DNA of 64,000 bases from positions 1 through 64,000 of the forward strand of contig NZ_AP025698.1 in NCBI RefSeq assembly GCF_023167465.1. The letters are read 5' to 3'. The notes under the pieces were generated by a model, which ran no database searches, was not told where the DNA came from, and saw nothing but the letters and a program-made list of their open reading frames with translations. The position numbers were made by a program, and so were the translations under genes. Positions 1 to 7,888 of the stretch are shown here, in pieces. Origin of the DNA: Methanothermobacter tenebrarum (GTDB taxonomy: Archaea > Methanobacteriota > Methanobacteria > Methanobacteriales > DSM-23052). Numbering within the stretch: position 1 is the stretch's first letter; each line of letters starts with the position of its first letter.

Positions 1-23
1 GGAATTTTTCATATTCTCCTGTT

Positions 24-145
24 GTGAACTATCCCCTTGTTGGGGTTTTTCTGTTTAAATGATGGAACTTGCGGGAACGTGGATTAGTTCCCGTAGAGCC
101 TTCATCTCCATGAGCTCAAAGGACTGTCCCCAGCCCCGTGTTGAG
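24..145 (-). ncRNA. omega-RNA-like right end of TnpB element, copy 1
   Basis: Read on the minus strand, this segment starts at the conserved CTCAACACGGGGCTGGGGAC, passes through a variable hairpin, and ends in a G/C-rich hairpin (CCCC AACAAG GGGG) followed by ATAGTTCAC. The same order of blocks recurs at 11849-11985, 17879-17991, 33347-33437, 57209-57342 and 62377-62490. In TnpB transposons this position encodes the guide-RNA scaffold, and the guide is read from DNA just beyond GTTCAC. Whether this decayed copy is transcribed cannot be judged here. Confidence 0.6.
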
Positions 146-149
146 TACT

Positions 150-1060
150 CGATTATCAAAGGATTATCCTTTGGCTTCTACCTCTTGAGTTTACTATCTT
201 ACCAGCTCCTTTCAGCTTTTGTAGGATAGTATGTGAAAGAACCGGACCCGGGAGGTGTTATAGATTCTGGTGAGATGATGATCTCCGACCATGTAGGTCT
301 TCAACGCAGATAATATCATTTCACGTAATGTCTTTGTGGAGGAAGTCGTCTCTTTTGGGTTTTTTATGGACTTTGATAGTTTTATTCTTGTTTTTTCTTG
401 GTTCTTTGAATCTTTCCTTTTTTTTTTTGAGACTTTTATGCAGTTATTTCTTGAGTGTGTTCTCATATCTCGGGTTTTCTATTTGTCTTCCTTCGCTATC
501 AGTCAAGAAGTGTTTTATTCCAATACTATGGCTTTTCCAGTTATTTTTTTGGCGGAGGCTCGGGCTCGTCTTCAACTTGAAAGATTGCGAACCCATTTCC
601 TTGAACTTTCACGTTTTATTATCACGCCTTTCATTTTTTTCCTTGTATTGGTCTGTGTAGCCTGGTTTATTATTCCAATCTTTGATAGGATCAGTTCCTC
701 CGAATTTTGAAACCTGACCACTTGTAGTTCATGGTCTTAAAGGTTTATCCTTTGAAGTTTAACTTGCTCGCTCTTTTGCCGTTCCTTTTTAGCTTTCTCA
801 GGTCATGTTGTTCTGAGGTGGTAGTTTACCATCTGCAGAACCTTTTGAGTGGACTTTTTTGAGCTCAGGGCTCTTTTCATTCTTTAGTTTGACTATTAGG
901 GCTTGTGTGTCATTAGGGGTAGTTTCCGGCTTTCTGTTTTTGTCTTGTTCTTGGGGTGGGCGGTTGAGCCACGTGCAAAGGTCAAGATATTATAACTATT
1001 TTCAGTAGTGTTGGACGGATAAATGCGGAACTTATCGGTGAACATTTCCCTTGCTTCTCT
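150..1060 (-). pseudogene. tnpB: tnpB pseudogene (RuvC-like RNA-guided nuclease), multiply frameshifted
   Basis: Minus-strand translation in shifting frames gives fragments typical of TnpB. KFRIYPSN (about 1010-1035) is the N-terminal signature and RLILSKIG-like text occurs near 680. HFLTDSEGRQIENPR (about 471-517) lies just after the RuvC-I aspartate region. ICVEDLH (about 286-316) carries the RuvC-II glutamate, and HILSYKS lies near 215. Many stops and frameshifts separate them, so no functional protein can be made. The longest surviving open stretch is 84 codons (212-466). The zinc-finger region is not recognisable. Confidence 0.7.
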
Positions 1061-1352
1061 TTACATATTCCCTCAGTATATTGCCTTACTAAATATTGTC
1101 TTCGTATAGGGGCTTTTCCGCTGATAAAGTTAATGAAATATTAGTCCATTCATTTTTTTCAATGCCTTCCTTTAGCGTTCCTCTACTTACGTAATTTCTT
1201 TGTTGATTTTCAATGCGTATCTGCACTCATGAATAATTTAGATTTCTAGGAGGGGGTTAGTCTGCTGGAACATTACAACATTTTTTATTTTGGGATTGTT
1301 GGGGGACTTTCAATTTTTTAGGTGTGTAGGATCTTTCTTTTCTGTGATTTTT

Positions 1353-1374
1353 CTGGTGGTGTTACACTTGAAAT
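1353..1374 (+). repeat. Origin recognition box 1
   Basis: The sequence CTGGTGGTGTTACACTTGAA plus AT is repeated exactly at 1403-1424, 50 bp downstream and on the same face. The core matches the recalled Cdc6 mini-ORB of Methanothermobacter. Confidence 0.75.
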
Positions 1375-1402
1375 TGATCTCTCTGTCTTCTGGGAGGGTG
1401 GT

Positions 1403-1424
1403 CTGGTGGTGTTACACTTGAAAT
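1403..1424 (+). repeat. Origin recognition box 2
   Basis: This is an exact copy of box 1, followed by a C-tract (CACCCCCC). Together with the partial box at 1500-1513 it defines a three-box array pointing toward cdc6. Confidence 0.75.
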
Positions 1425-1619
1425 GCACCCCCCTCTCTTTCGTAATATTCTCATGGTATATTTTTAATAAAAAGTTTTATGTAATATGGTTGATGAAAAG
1501 TTACACTTGCAACATAACTATATCATGTGTTCTAGATTCGGGTGGGGGTGCGGTACTACATCATTTGATTTTTATAAGTAGAACCTAAGAGGCTCTAAAA
1601 TCCAATTAGAAGTGGTATC

Positions 1620-2765
1620 ATGAATGTATTTGATGAATTAGAAGGTAGGAAGTCAGTTTTTAAGGATCGGAGGTTTTTGGATCATAGGTTTTTACCGGAC
1701 AGGTTACCTCACCGTGAAGAACAGATAAAGGCCATAGCTAAGTATTGGGTGGAGGCGCTTAAGGGTGTTACACCACCAGATATTACAATCTATGGGAAGA
1801 CAGGAACTGGTAAAACTGCTGTGGCTAAATTTGCCATGAAACAGCTTAATGAAGCCTCTAGGAATTCTAATGTTAATGTGAGAACCGAATATATACGTTG
1901 TACAGACTACACTACAGAGTATCAAGTCCTGGCAAGATTGTGTCAACAGTTTGGAAAGGACGTTCCCTATCGTGGATGGACAAAGGCAGAAGTTATAAAC
2001 ACATTTAGGAGCCTCTTTAAAAAAAATGTTTTTGGACAGGATCTCATACTCATTGTAGTGCTCGATGAAATAGATATTCTACTTAAAAATGATGGAGATG
2101 GCCTATTATATACTCTGACACGCACCGATAATGTTTCGATACTTTCAATTAGCAATTATGTAGATTTTAAGAAATTCATAAAACCCAGGGTAAGGAGCAG
2201 TTTAAGGGATCGTGAGATTGTTTTCCCACCATATGCCGCGCCACAGTTAGTTGACATACTCAAGGAACGTTCAAAGTTATCATTCAATGATGGGGCGCTC
2301 GAAGACGATGTTATACCCTTATGCGCTGCTTTAGCCGCTAAAGAAGAGGGTGATGCTCGCTATGCCCTGGATCTTTTAAGAACCGCGGGGGAAATAGCAG
2401 ATGAACAAGGTTCTGATGTTGTTAAGGGAGAGTTTGTAAGGGAAGCAAAGGATTATATCGAACATAACAAGGTCACTGATATTATCATGACACTTCCAAG
2501 TCAACAACAAAGGGTATTAGAAGCCATACTTTATCTCACTAAACGGGATGAAGAGATAACATCAGGCAGGCTTTATGAGGTTTACAAGAAAATATCACAG
2601 GGGGATTCTGTCTCCTATAGGCGAATATTTGATTTCGTTAACGAATTAGAATTGTTAGGACTCATATCTACTAATACTGTTTCAAGGGGTAGGGGAAAGG
2701 GCAGAACCAATATTATAAGATTGCAATGTGACACGTCAGTCCTTGAGAACGCCCTTTGGATGTAA
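1620..2765 (+). CDS. cdc6: Orc1/Cdc6-type replication initiator
   Basis: This 381-residue AAA+ ATPase binds origin boxes and loads the MCM helicase. Walker A GKTGTGKT is at about residues 59-66 and Walker B VVLDEID at about 146-152. Sensor 1 (SISN) is near 175 and sensor 2 (GDARYALDLL) near 250. A winged-helix DNA-binding domain fills about 280-381. The length fits archaeal Cdc6-1. ATG at 1620 follows a plausible promoter (TTTTTATAAG near 1567-1577). It lies directly downstream of the origin boxes it is expected to bind, an arrangement common in archaea. It converges with pyrB with only one base between the stop codons. Confidence 0.95.
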   Translation: MNVFDELEGRKSVFKDRRFLDHRFLPDRLPHREEQIKAIAKYWVEALKGVTPPDITIYGKTGTGKTAVAKFAMKQLNEASRNSNVNVRTEYIRCTDYTTEYQVLARLCQQFGKDVPYRGWTKAEVINTFRSLFKKNVFGQDLILIVVLDEIDILLKNDGDGLLYTLTRTDNVSILSISNYVDFKKFIKPRVRSSLRDREIVFPPYAAPQLVDILKERSKLSFNDGALEDDVIPLCAALAAKEEGDARYALDLLRTAGEIADEQGSDVVKGEFVREAKDYIEHNKVTDIIMTLPSQQQRVLEAILYLTKRDEEITSGRLYEVYKKISQGDSVSYRRIFDFVNELELLGLISTNTVSRGRGKGRTNIIRLQCDTSVLENALWM

Positions 2766-2766
2766 T

Positions 2767-3681
2767 CTATTTTATAAGCGCTTTTAGGAGGGCCATTCTC
2801 ACTGGCACGCCATAGAATGCTTGTTGGAAATACTTACACTGTGGCAGGGCATCCACATCCACTGATATTTCATCTACCCGGGGGAGTGGATGCATTACTA
2901 TAACATCCTTACCATTTAACATTTTAGCATCTATTCGATATGCACCTTTAATCTTGGAATATTCCTCTGGATCTGGGAATCTTTCCTTTTGTATCCTTGT
3001 CACATAAAGTACATCAACATCATCTATAACTTCCGTAATCCTAGTGGTTTCATGGACAGATATCCTTTGTTCTTTGAGATCATGGATGATGTCACGTGGC
3101 ATTTTAAGTTCTTTTGGGGATACAAATATCATGTCCACGTTGAACATGGCAAGTGCATATGCGAGGGAGTGGACCGTCCTACCATATTTAAGGTCGCCGA
3201 TTAGGGCTACCTTTAGACCCTCTATATTATCGAATATCCTTTTCATGGTGTAAAGGTCGAGGAGTGTCTGTGTGGGGTGCTGGCCTGCACCATCACCAGC
3301 ATTTATGACCGGTATATCTATGATGTCTGAAATGTAACGGGCTGCTCCTTCTGCATTATGTCTTATTACGATTGCATCGGCGTAACATGCTACAACTCTC
3401 GCAGCGTCTGCTAGTGTTTCTCCTTTAGTGGCTGCACTTTCAGCGGCTTCTGAGAATCCTATTACGCTTCCTCCCAGTCTTTTCATGGATGCTTCGAATG
3501 ACAGTCTTGTCCTGGTTGAAGGCTCATAGAACATCATGCCCAATATTTTACCTGAGAGTATCTTTGAGGTTTTTTGGGAGCGGGCAATGGGCTCCATTTT
3601 TTCCGCTTCTTTTAATATGAATTCGATGTCCTTTTTTGTGAAATCTTTTATTGATATGACATTTTCTAACTGGAAGCCCAA
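2767..3681 (-). CDS. pyrB: Aspartate carbamoyltransferase catalytic subunit
   Basis: The enzyme condenses carbamoyl phosphate with aspartate in pyrimidine synthesis. The phosphate-binding motif STRTR lies about 55 residues in, and HPTQTLLDLY and HPLPRVDEI follow in the order expected of the family. The length, about 304 residues, is typical. A TTG start at 3681 is preferred because AGGTGATC sits four bases upstream; a GTG at 3690 would fall inside that binding site. The gene follows the TrmI-like gene closely. The regulatory subunit pyrI is not in this window. Confidence 0.93.
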   Translation of the reverse strand: MGFQLENVISIKDFTKKDIEFILKEAEKMEPIARSQKTSKILSGKILGMMFYEPSTRTRLSFEASMKRLGGSVIGFSEAAESAATKGETLADAARVVACYADAIVIRHNAEGAARYISDIIDIPVINAGDGAGQHPTQTLLDLYTMKRIFDNIEGLKVALIGDLKYGRTVHSLAYALAMFNVDMIFVSPKELKMPRDIIHDLKEQRISVHETTRITEVIDDVDVLYVTRIQKERFPDPEEYSKIKGAYRIDAKMLNGKDVIVMHPLPRVDEISVDVDALPQCKYFQQAFYGVPVRMALLKALIK

Positions 3682-3690
3682 TCTGATCAC

Positions 3691-4422
3691 CTATATTTTT
3701 CGGGTGAATGTAAGATAACCTGTGTGTCCGATCATCCGTGTGCGGGGCCGTGTACCCTTCTTTTTTATTTCAATTTCTCTTGTAATAACTTCAACAGTTT
3801 TTACCTCTTTAAATCCGCACTTTTTAGCCTTTTCATGGATGATTTTAACAGGTTCTATGTATGGATTGTAGAATACAAGCCATCCTCCATCCTTTAGGGC
3901 GTTCTTGGCGTCTTCTATGATCTCCCAGGATCTGGGGAGGTCCAGGAATATGAGATCTAAGTTTTTCTCTTCTATACCCTCTTTTATATCTTTATTTTTA
4001 AGGATTATATTTTTCATCCCAGAATTTTTGATATTCTTTCTGGCTAATGTTGCGAAGTCTTCTCTTATCTCATAAGTATAGACTTTGCCTGTACCCCCTA
4101 CTATATTTGCGAGGGTTAGTGCAACACTCCCTGAACCTGTACCTGCATCTAATACTCTTTGACCGCTCCCAAGGCCTGTGTATGAGATGACTGTTCCGAT
4201 GTCCTTGGGGAGGATAATTGATGATTTTCTTTCCATTAATTCTATGAAATCGTTGATATTGGCTTCTATTACCTTGAATTTTCTCCCAAGGTGCGTTTTC
4301 AGTTCATCCCCTGGGCTGCTTTCCTCTATCTTTTCTCTTTTTATTATCCCCAGGTCTGTTTGGAAGTCTTCATCTTTTGGGGGCATGTATTTTTTGCCCC
4401 TTTCATCTATTAGAATTTTCAA
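3691..4422 (-). CDS. trmI: tRNA (adenine-N1)-methyltransferase, TrmI family
   Basis: This predicted SAM-dependent enzyme makes m1A in the T-loop region of tRNA (positions 57/58 in archaea). A short N-terminal domain precedes a Rossmann methyltransferase with SAM motif VLDAGTGSGS at about 90-99 and acidic motif YTYEIRED after it. The motif FLDLPRSW near 170 corresponds to the catalytic D-x-P region. The start is TTG at 4422 behind GGGTGATG. The stop of hef is five bases upstream, so hef, this gene and pyrB look co-transcribed. The function is known for the family; specificity is inferred. Confidence 0.88.
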   Translation of the reverse strand: MKILIDERGKKYMPPKDEDFQTDLGIIKREKIEESSPGDELKTHLGRKFKVIEANINDFIELMERKSSIILPKDIGTVISYTGLGSGQRVLDAGTGSGSVALTLANIVGGTGKVYTYEIREDFATLARKNIKNSGMKNIILKNKDIKEGIEEKNLDLIFLDLPRSWEIIEDAKNALKDGGWLVFYNPYIEPVKIIHEKAKKCGFKEVKTVEVITREIEIKKKGTRPRTRMIGHTGYLTFTRKI

Positions 4423-4426
4423 CTCA

Positions 4427-6631
4427 TCACCCTTCGAATTCGGAGTCTAGGACTTTGCGAATTTCCCGTGCTATTTTTTCACCTATACCCTCTACCTTTT
4501 TCAATTCTTTTTCAGAAGCGTTTACCAGGTCTTTTATTGTTTTGAAGTGTTTGAGGAGTTTTCTCGCGTTCACAGAACCTATATGTGGTAGTGATTCTAC
4601 AACGAATAGTTGCCTTTCTTTTAAGGTTAATGGCTTTTTCTCGGTTCTTATTTGTATCTCCACCTTTTCTTCTGATTGTTCACGGACTGCTATCCTTTTT
4701 ATCATGGCAGCGGTATCCTCTGGCGATCTTGTTGGGATTATTGGTATCCCGAAGTCTACTGCGATGGATGCTATGGCCCCTCTTATGGCATTTGGGTTGA
4801 TGAATGCTGAGTAGAGATCCTCCCCCTCCAGTATCATGATTGGTTTTTTAAATTCTTTTACAAGTTCTCTTGCTTGTTTGTAGAGTCTTTTGTCGATGAG
4901 TGAATTTATGAAATCCTGTGTTGTTTTTCTTTCTATGGCAACTTCGTCGCTGACCTGGTAGTCTGCAACCGCCATCGGTTTTATGATTACTTTAACGTCC
5001 ATTCTAGTTAATTCCCTTAAAACTCGTGAATTAACCTCTCTCGAATCGGCATAGACAACATATTCGCCCTGCATGGTCTTTTGGTGTTCTGCGGCTCCTG
5101 ATTTTATCTCTATTTTCATGTTTTTAGCCTTTTGGAGGTGTTTTTTCATTTTATTTTCTTTGTGTATGCTCGACCAGTAGTATGCTTCGTCTCGGGTTTT
5201 TTCGGTTATCATCACCATCATGCGGCCCATTTTTTTCCTCCCGGTACGGCCGCGTCTTTGTATCATTCTTATCTCTGATGGTACTGGTTCGTATAGGATT
5301 ACAAGGTCGACGGCTGGTATGTCCATCCCTTCTTCCGCGACGCTAGTTGAGATGAGGATGTCATATTTTCCTATGCGGAATGCTTTTATGATCTCTTTTT
5401 GTTCTTTTTGTGTTAGGCCTTTGGTCCCTGTTCTGGTGCCCTGGCCGTAGAATTTAGCTGCTTTTATGTTTTCTTCTTTGCATTTTTTGTATATTTGTTC
5501 TACTGTGTCCCTGAATTGTGTGAATACGATGATCCTTTTTATGTCTTCTTTTTTAAGTTCCTTTTTAAGTATTTTCATTAGCTTGTCAAGTTTTGGGTGT
5601 TCTATTCCCCTCTTGTATGCTCTTCTTGTCTCTATCATTGCACGTGAAAAATTTGAATCTGCTATGAGGCTTTTAGCTGCTCTTGTACTCTTCTTTTGTA
5701 ATCTTAGGAAGTATTGGTGTAGTGTGCTTATGCCCTGTGTTTCTAGGAGTTCGATGGCGTGTTCTATGTTGATGGCCGCGGCTAGTAGTGATATTCCCAT
5801 GTAGTATTTTTTGGGCGGGTTTGTTGTCCTCGCGATGATGTTTTGGACTTTTCCCCTGGCCTTGAGGAGGTCTTTCTTGGTTACTGTTACTGTGGGTATG
5901 ATGTGGAGGTGTTTTAGCATTTTTAGTCGGTGTTTGCGGGCTTTTTCCAGGTGCTTTTTTATATTTTTTAGGGTGCTTCCCATTTTGACTTTTATCCATT
6001 CTATTTCTATGGGGTTGAAATATGGTGATACGTCTGGGTCGTCTTCTGTTTTTATGATTATTTCTTTTATGAATAGGTTTTCGCATACTTTTTCTATTTT
6101 TTCTTTTTCAAAGCCGGGGGATGCTGTCAGTCCTAGGATGAGAGGGTTTTGGGCTTCTTTTTGGTAGCGTGATGCCAGGTAGACGTATGAGTATGAGCCT
6201 ATTGCATGGTGGCATTCGTCAAAGACTATGAGTGAAACGTCCTTGAGGTCGTATCTTCCATTTATTATGTCGGATTCGACTGTTTGGGGTGTTGCACATA
6301 TTATCTGGGATTCTTTCCAGCGTTTAACGCGTTCTGTGGGGTTGACGGCGCCTGTGATGGATGTGCATGGTACTGTTAGGAATTCTCGGAAGCTGTCTTC
6401 GTGTTGTATTGTGAGTGGTTTGCTTGGTGCGAGAATTAGGATTTTTGATTTTTTATATTCTTGCAGTCTTTCAGCGGCTATTAGTACGGCGATAACGGTT
6501 TTGCCCAGGGCTGTTGGGGCTACTATCATGGAATTGCCTTTTTTGAGGACGTTTGCTGCGATTTTTTGTTGGTATAGTCTGGCTTCGATTTTCTCTGGTT
6601 TTATGAGGGGATGTTTGATATATTTTACCAT
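4427..6631 (-). CDS. hef: Hef-type fork-structure helicase and XPF-family nuclease
   Basis: This 734-residue protein processes stalled replication forks. The N-terminal SF2 helicase has motif I APTALGKT (about 38-45) and DECHHA (about 138-143). A helicase C-terminal half with QRRGRTGR follows. The C-terminal half holds an ERCC4 nuclease with ERKTTQDF (the GDX-ERKX3D signature) and tandem helix-hairpin-helix motifs (LPHIGSVNARKLL, VEGIGEKIAREI). No ribosome binding site is seen. A TATA-like ATTATATAAA at 6655-6664 would start transcription at about 6634, so the mRNA is probably leaderless. A palindrome cluster lies just upstream. Confidence 0.95.
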   Translation of the reverse strand: MVKYIKHPLIKPEKIEARLYQQKIAANVLKKGNSMIVAPTALGKTVIAVLIAAERLQEYKKSKILILAPSKPLTIQHEDSFREFLTVPCTSITGAVNPTERVKRWKESQIICATPQTVESDIINGRYDLKDVSLIVFDECHHAIGSYSYVYLASRYQKEAQNPLILGLTASPGFEKEKIEKVCENLFIKEIIIKTEDDPDVSPYFNPIEIEWIKVKMGSTLKNIKKHLEKARKHRLKMLKHLHIIPTVTVTKKDLLKARGKVQNIIARTTNPPKKYYMGISLLAAAINIEHAIELLETQGISTLHQYFLRLQKKSTRAAKSLIADSNFSRAMIETRRAYKRGIEHPKLDKLMKILKKELKKEDIKRIIVFTQFRDTVEQIYKKCKEENIKAAKFYGQGTRTGTKGLTQKEQKEIIKAFRIGKYDILISTSVAEEGMDIPAVDLVILYEPVPSEIRMIQRRGRTGRKKMGRMMVMITEKTRDEAYYWSSIHKENKMKKHLQKAKNMKIEIKSGAAEHQKTMQGEYVVYADSREVNSRVLRELTRMDVKVIIKPMAVADYQVSDEVAIERKTTQDFINSLIDKRLYKQARELVKEFKKPIMILEGEDLYSAFINPNAIRGAIASIAVDFGIPIIPTRSPEDTAAMIKRIAVREQSEEKVEIQIRTEKKPLTLKERQLFVVESLPHIGSVNARKLLKHFKTIKDLVNASEKELKKVEGIGEKIAREIRKVLDSEFEG

Positions 6632-6679
6632 GGATTTTTCTATGACGTATCCGTTTATATAATAGTTTCAAAACACACC

Positions 6680-6720
6680 TATAACTTATAAATTATAAGT
6701 TATAAGCTTATAAGTTATAA
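6680..6720. repeat. AACTTATAAGTT-type palindrome cluster upstream of hef
   Basis: A 23-bp odd-centred perfect palindrome (arms ATAACTTATAA and TTATAAGTTAT, 6681-6703) runs into a second palindrome (TTATAAGCTTATAA). The block overlaps the stop codon of the upstream gene and lies 16 bp or more upstream of the hef TATA box. The same unit recurs at 35829-35855 and 48789-48825. It may be a shared operator; this is inference. Confidence 0.6.
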
Positions 6721-7887
6721 TCTGACTAGATTTTTCCAATCATCAAAAACAACATCCAATCCACACATACTAGGAATATAATTAGCCGCCTTAGCAGAAT
6801 CAACACCAACCACATCAAAACCAAGATCCTCTATAGGAGACACAACCATACAAGTATCAGAAACCATAACCCCACCAGACCCCACTATAAGATCACTATA
6901 CCCCATCCGATCCGCAGCAACCTTAAGAGCATGAGAGGTACAAACCCAAAAATCACATGAGAGCCTCCGATGACGCAAATAACGAGCCAACAGCCTAATT
7001 TCCCCCAACGAACAATGCGGGCAACCAACACATATTAGATCAGGTTTATCATTAGTGGTGGAAAGCTCATCCATAGAATCCTCAAGGGACGCGCTATCAA
7101 CAGATATTCTATCCTCAAATTCACACTCAACCGCCGGGTTCAAACCCTCCACATAATATAATGCAACAGCACCCGAAGATGCGAGCGCAGCACCCAATGA
7201 TTTAAATTCATCACCTGAAGGCTGACCACGAAACCGAAAACTAGGGACACCATCCCCTACAATCTTCCCAACATAATATCCAAGAACACCATACTCATAA
7301 CCCTCTAGAGAGTCCTCCACCTTCACAAGGATATTAGCAATCCTATTTTCATCCAAGTGATAACCATAAGCAGGAGTCCTTCCACAAATAGCAGCTGCAA
7401 GGGCGCTAGGACCACCCTCCCTATTAGTCCTCGCCCCTAGAATAGAATTCGCATATATAACAGCTGAAGATTCTGACCAGGCAACATGGGACCCCCTCGT
7501 CGGAATATTCCCAATAAGGTATGGAGTGCAAGTGCAAGTGTTCATCACATCCATCCTCATATAAGCATCTATAATCCTGGATTGCCTATCTGCAAATTCC
7601 CTTGAAAATCCTAACTCACGCCAATTATCCAAGTCCATACCCGCAGGGTTCAAACTACTTTGAACCTTCACCCTAGCAGAAGGATCCTTTGAAAGCTCTT
7701 CCAAATATTCTAACCCAGCATCCCCAATAGTCTTATAAGAGACACCCGATATCTGGGCTGAGGATATCTCCACCATCCTCTCAGCCCCGTAAATGTCACC
7801 AAGTGCTACTAAAATTTTCATACTCTTTTCAACAGCCTCACCATATTCTCCATCATACATCTCCTCTTCATAGGCTGTGAGATACAT
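6715..7887 (-). CDS. Aconitase X large subunit, probable phosphomevalonate dehydratase
   Basis: This 390-residue member of the aconitase X catalytic family (DUF521) was recognised from the N-terminal pattern LTAYEEEMYDGEYGEAVEKS and the cysteine-bearing segments MNTCTCTPY, CVGCPHCSLGEI and VSDTCMVVSP. In archaea this family with a small DUF126 subunit dehydrates 5-phosphomevalonate in the modified mevalonate pathway for isoprenoid lipids. The small subunit is not adjacent here. One base separates its start from the RecJ-like stop, so it sits at the 3' end of the rpsO-recJ run. Confidence 0.85.
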   Translation of the reverse strand: MYLTAYEEEMYDGEYGEAVEKSMKILVALGDIYGAERMVEISSAQISGVSYKTIGDAGLEYLEELSKDPSARVKVQSSLNPAGMDLDNWRELGFSREFADRQSRIIDAYMRMDVMNTCTCTPYLIGNIPTRGSHVAWSESSAVIYANSILGARTNREGGPSALAAAICGRTPAYGYHLDENRIANILVKVEDSLEGYEYGVLGYYVGKIVGDGVPSFRFRGQPSGDEFKSLGAALASSGAVALYYVEGLNPAVECEFEDRISVDSASLEDSMDELSTTNDKPDLICVGCPHCSLGEIRLLARYLRHRRLSCDFWVCTSHALKVAADRMGYSDLIVGSGGVMVSDTCMVVSPIEDLGFDVVGVDSAKAANYIPSMCGLDVVFDDWKNLVRL

Positions 7888-7888
7888 C

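Larger units (their letters stand above)
24..1128 (-). mobile_element. Decayed IS605/IS1341-type TnpB element, copy 1
   Basis: The copy runs on the minus strand from a left end near 1128 to a right end at 24. The left tip (CCGCTGATAAA) abuts GTTAAT, which on the minus strand is ATTAAC. This matches the TTTAA/TTTAAC target known for IS605-type left ends. The right end finishes in the family signature GTTCAC. Between them lies a tnpB pseudogene. No tnpA is visible. At about 1.1 kb it is the longest copy in the window and the least internally deleted. Boundaries rest on comparison with the copies at 11849, 17879 and 33347. Confidence 0.75.
1250..1570. other. Probable chromosomal replication origin (oriC) upstream of cdc6
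   Basis: The segment lies just upstream of the initiator gene. It contains two identical 22-bp boxes at 1353-1374 and 1403-1424 (core GTTACACTTGAAA) and a partial box at 1500-1513 (GTTACACTTGCAAC), all in the same orientation. TTACACTTGAAA-type repeats next to cdc6-1 are the known origin recognition boxes of Methanothermobacter. The stretch 1439-1500 between box 2 and box 3 is strongly A/T-rich and is a candidate unwinding element. The 1129-1250 interval between the transposon and the origin shows no gene. Confidence 0.8.

Noticed and set aside
328..710. Two overlapping plus-strand open frames rich in phenylalanine and leucine
   Set aside because: They are antisense shadows of the tnpB pseudogene on the minus strand, with no ribosome binding site and low-complexity composition.
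1322..1588. 88-codon plus-strand frame
   Set aside because: It runs straight through the origin boxes, has no suitable start context and resembles no protein I know.
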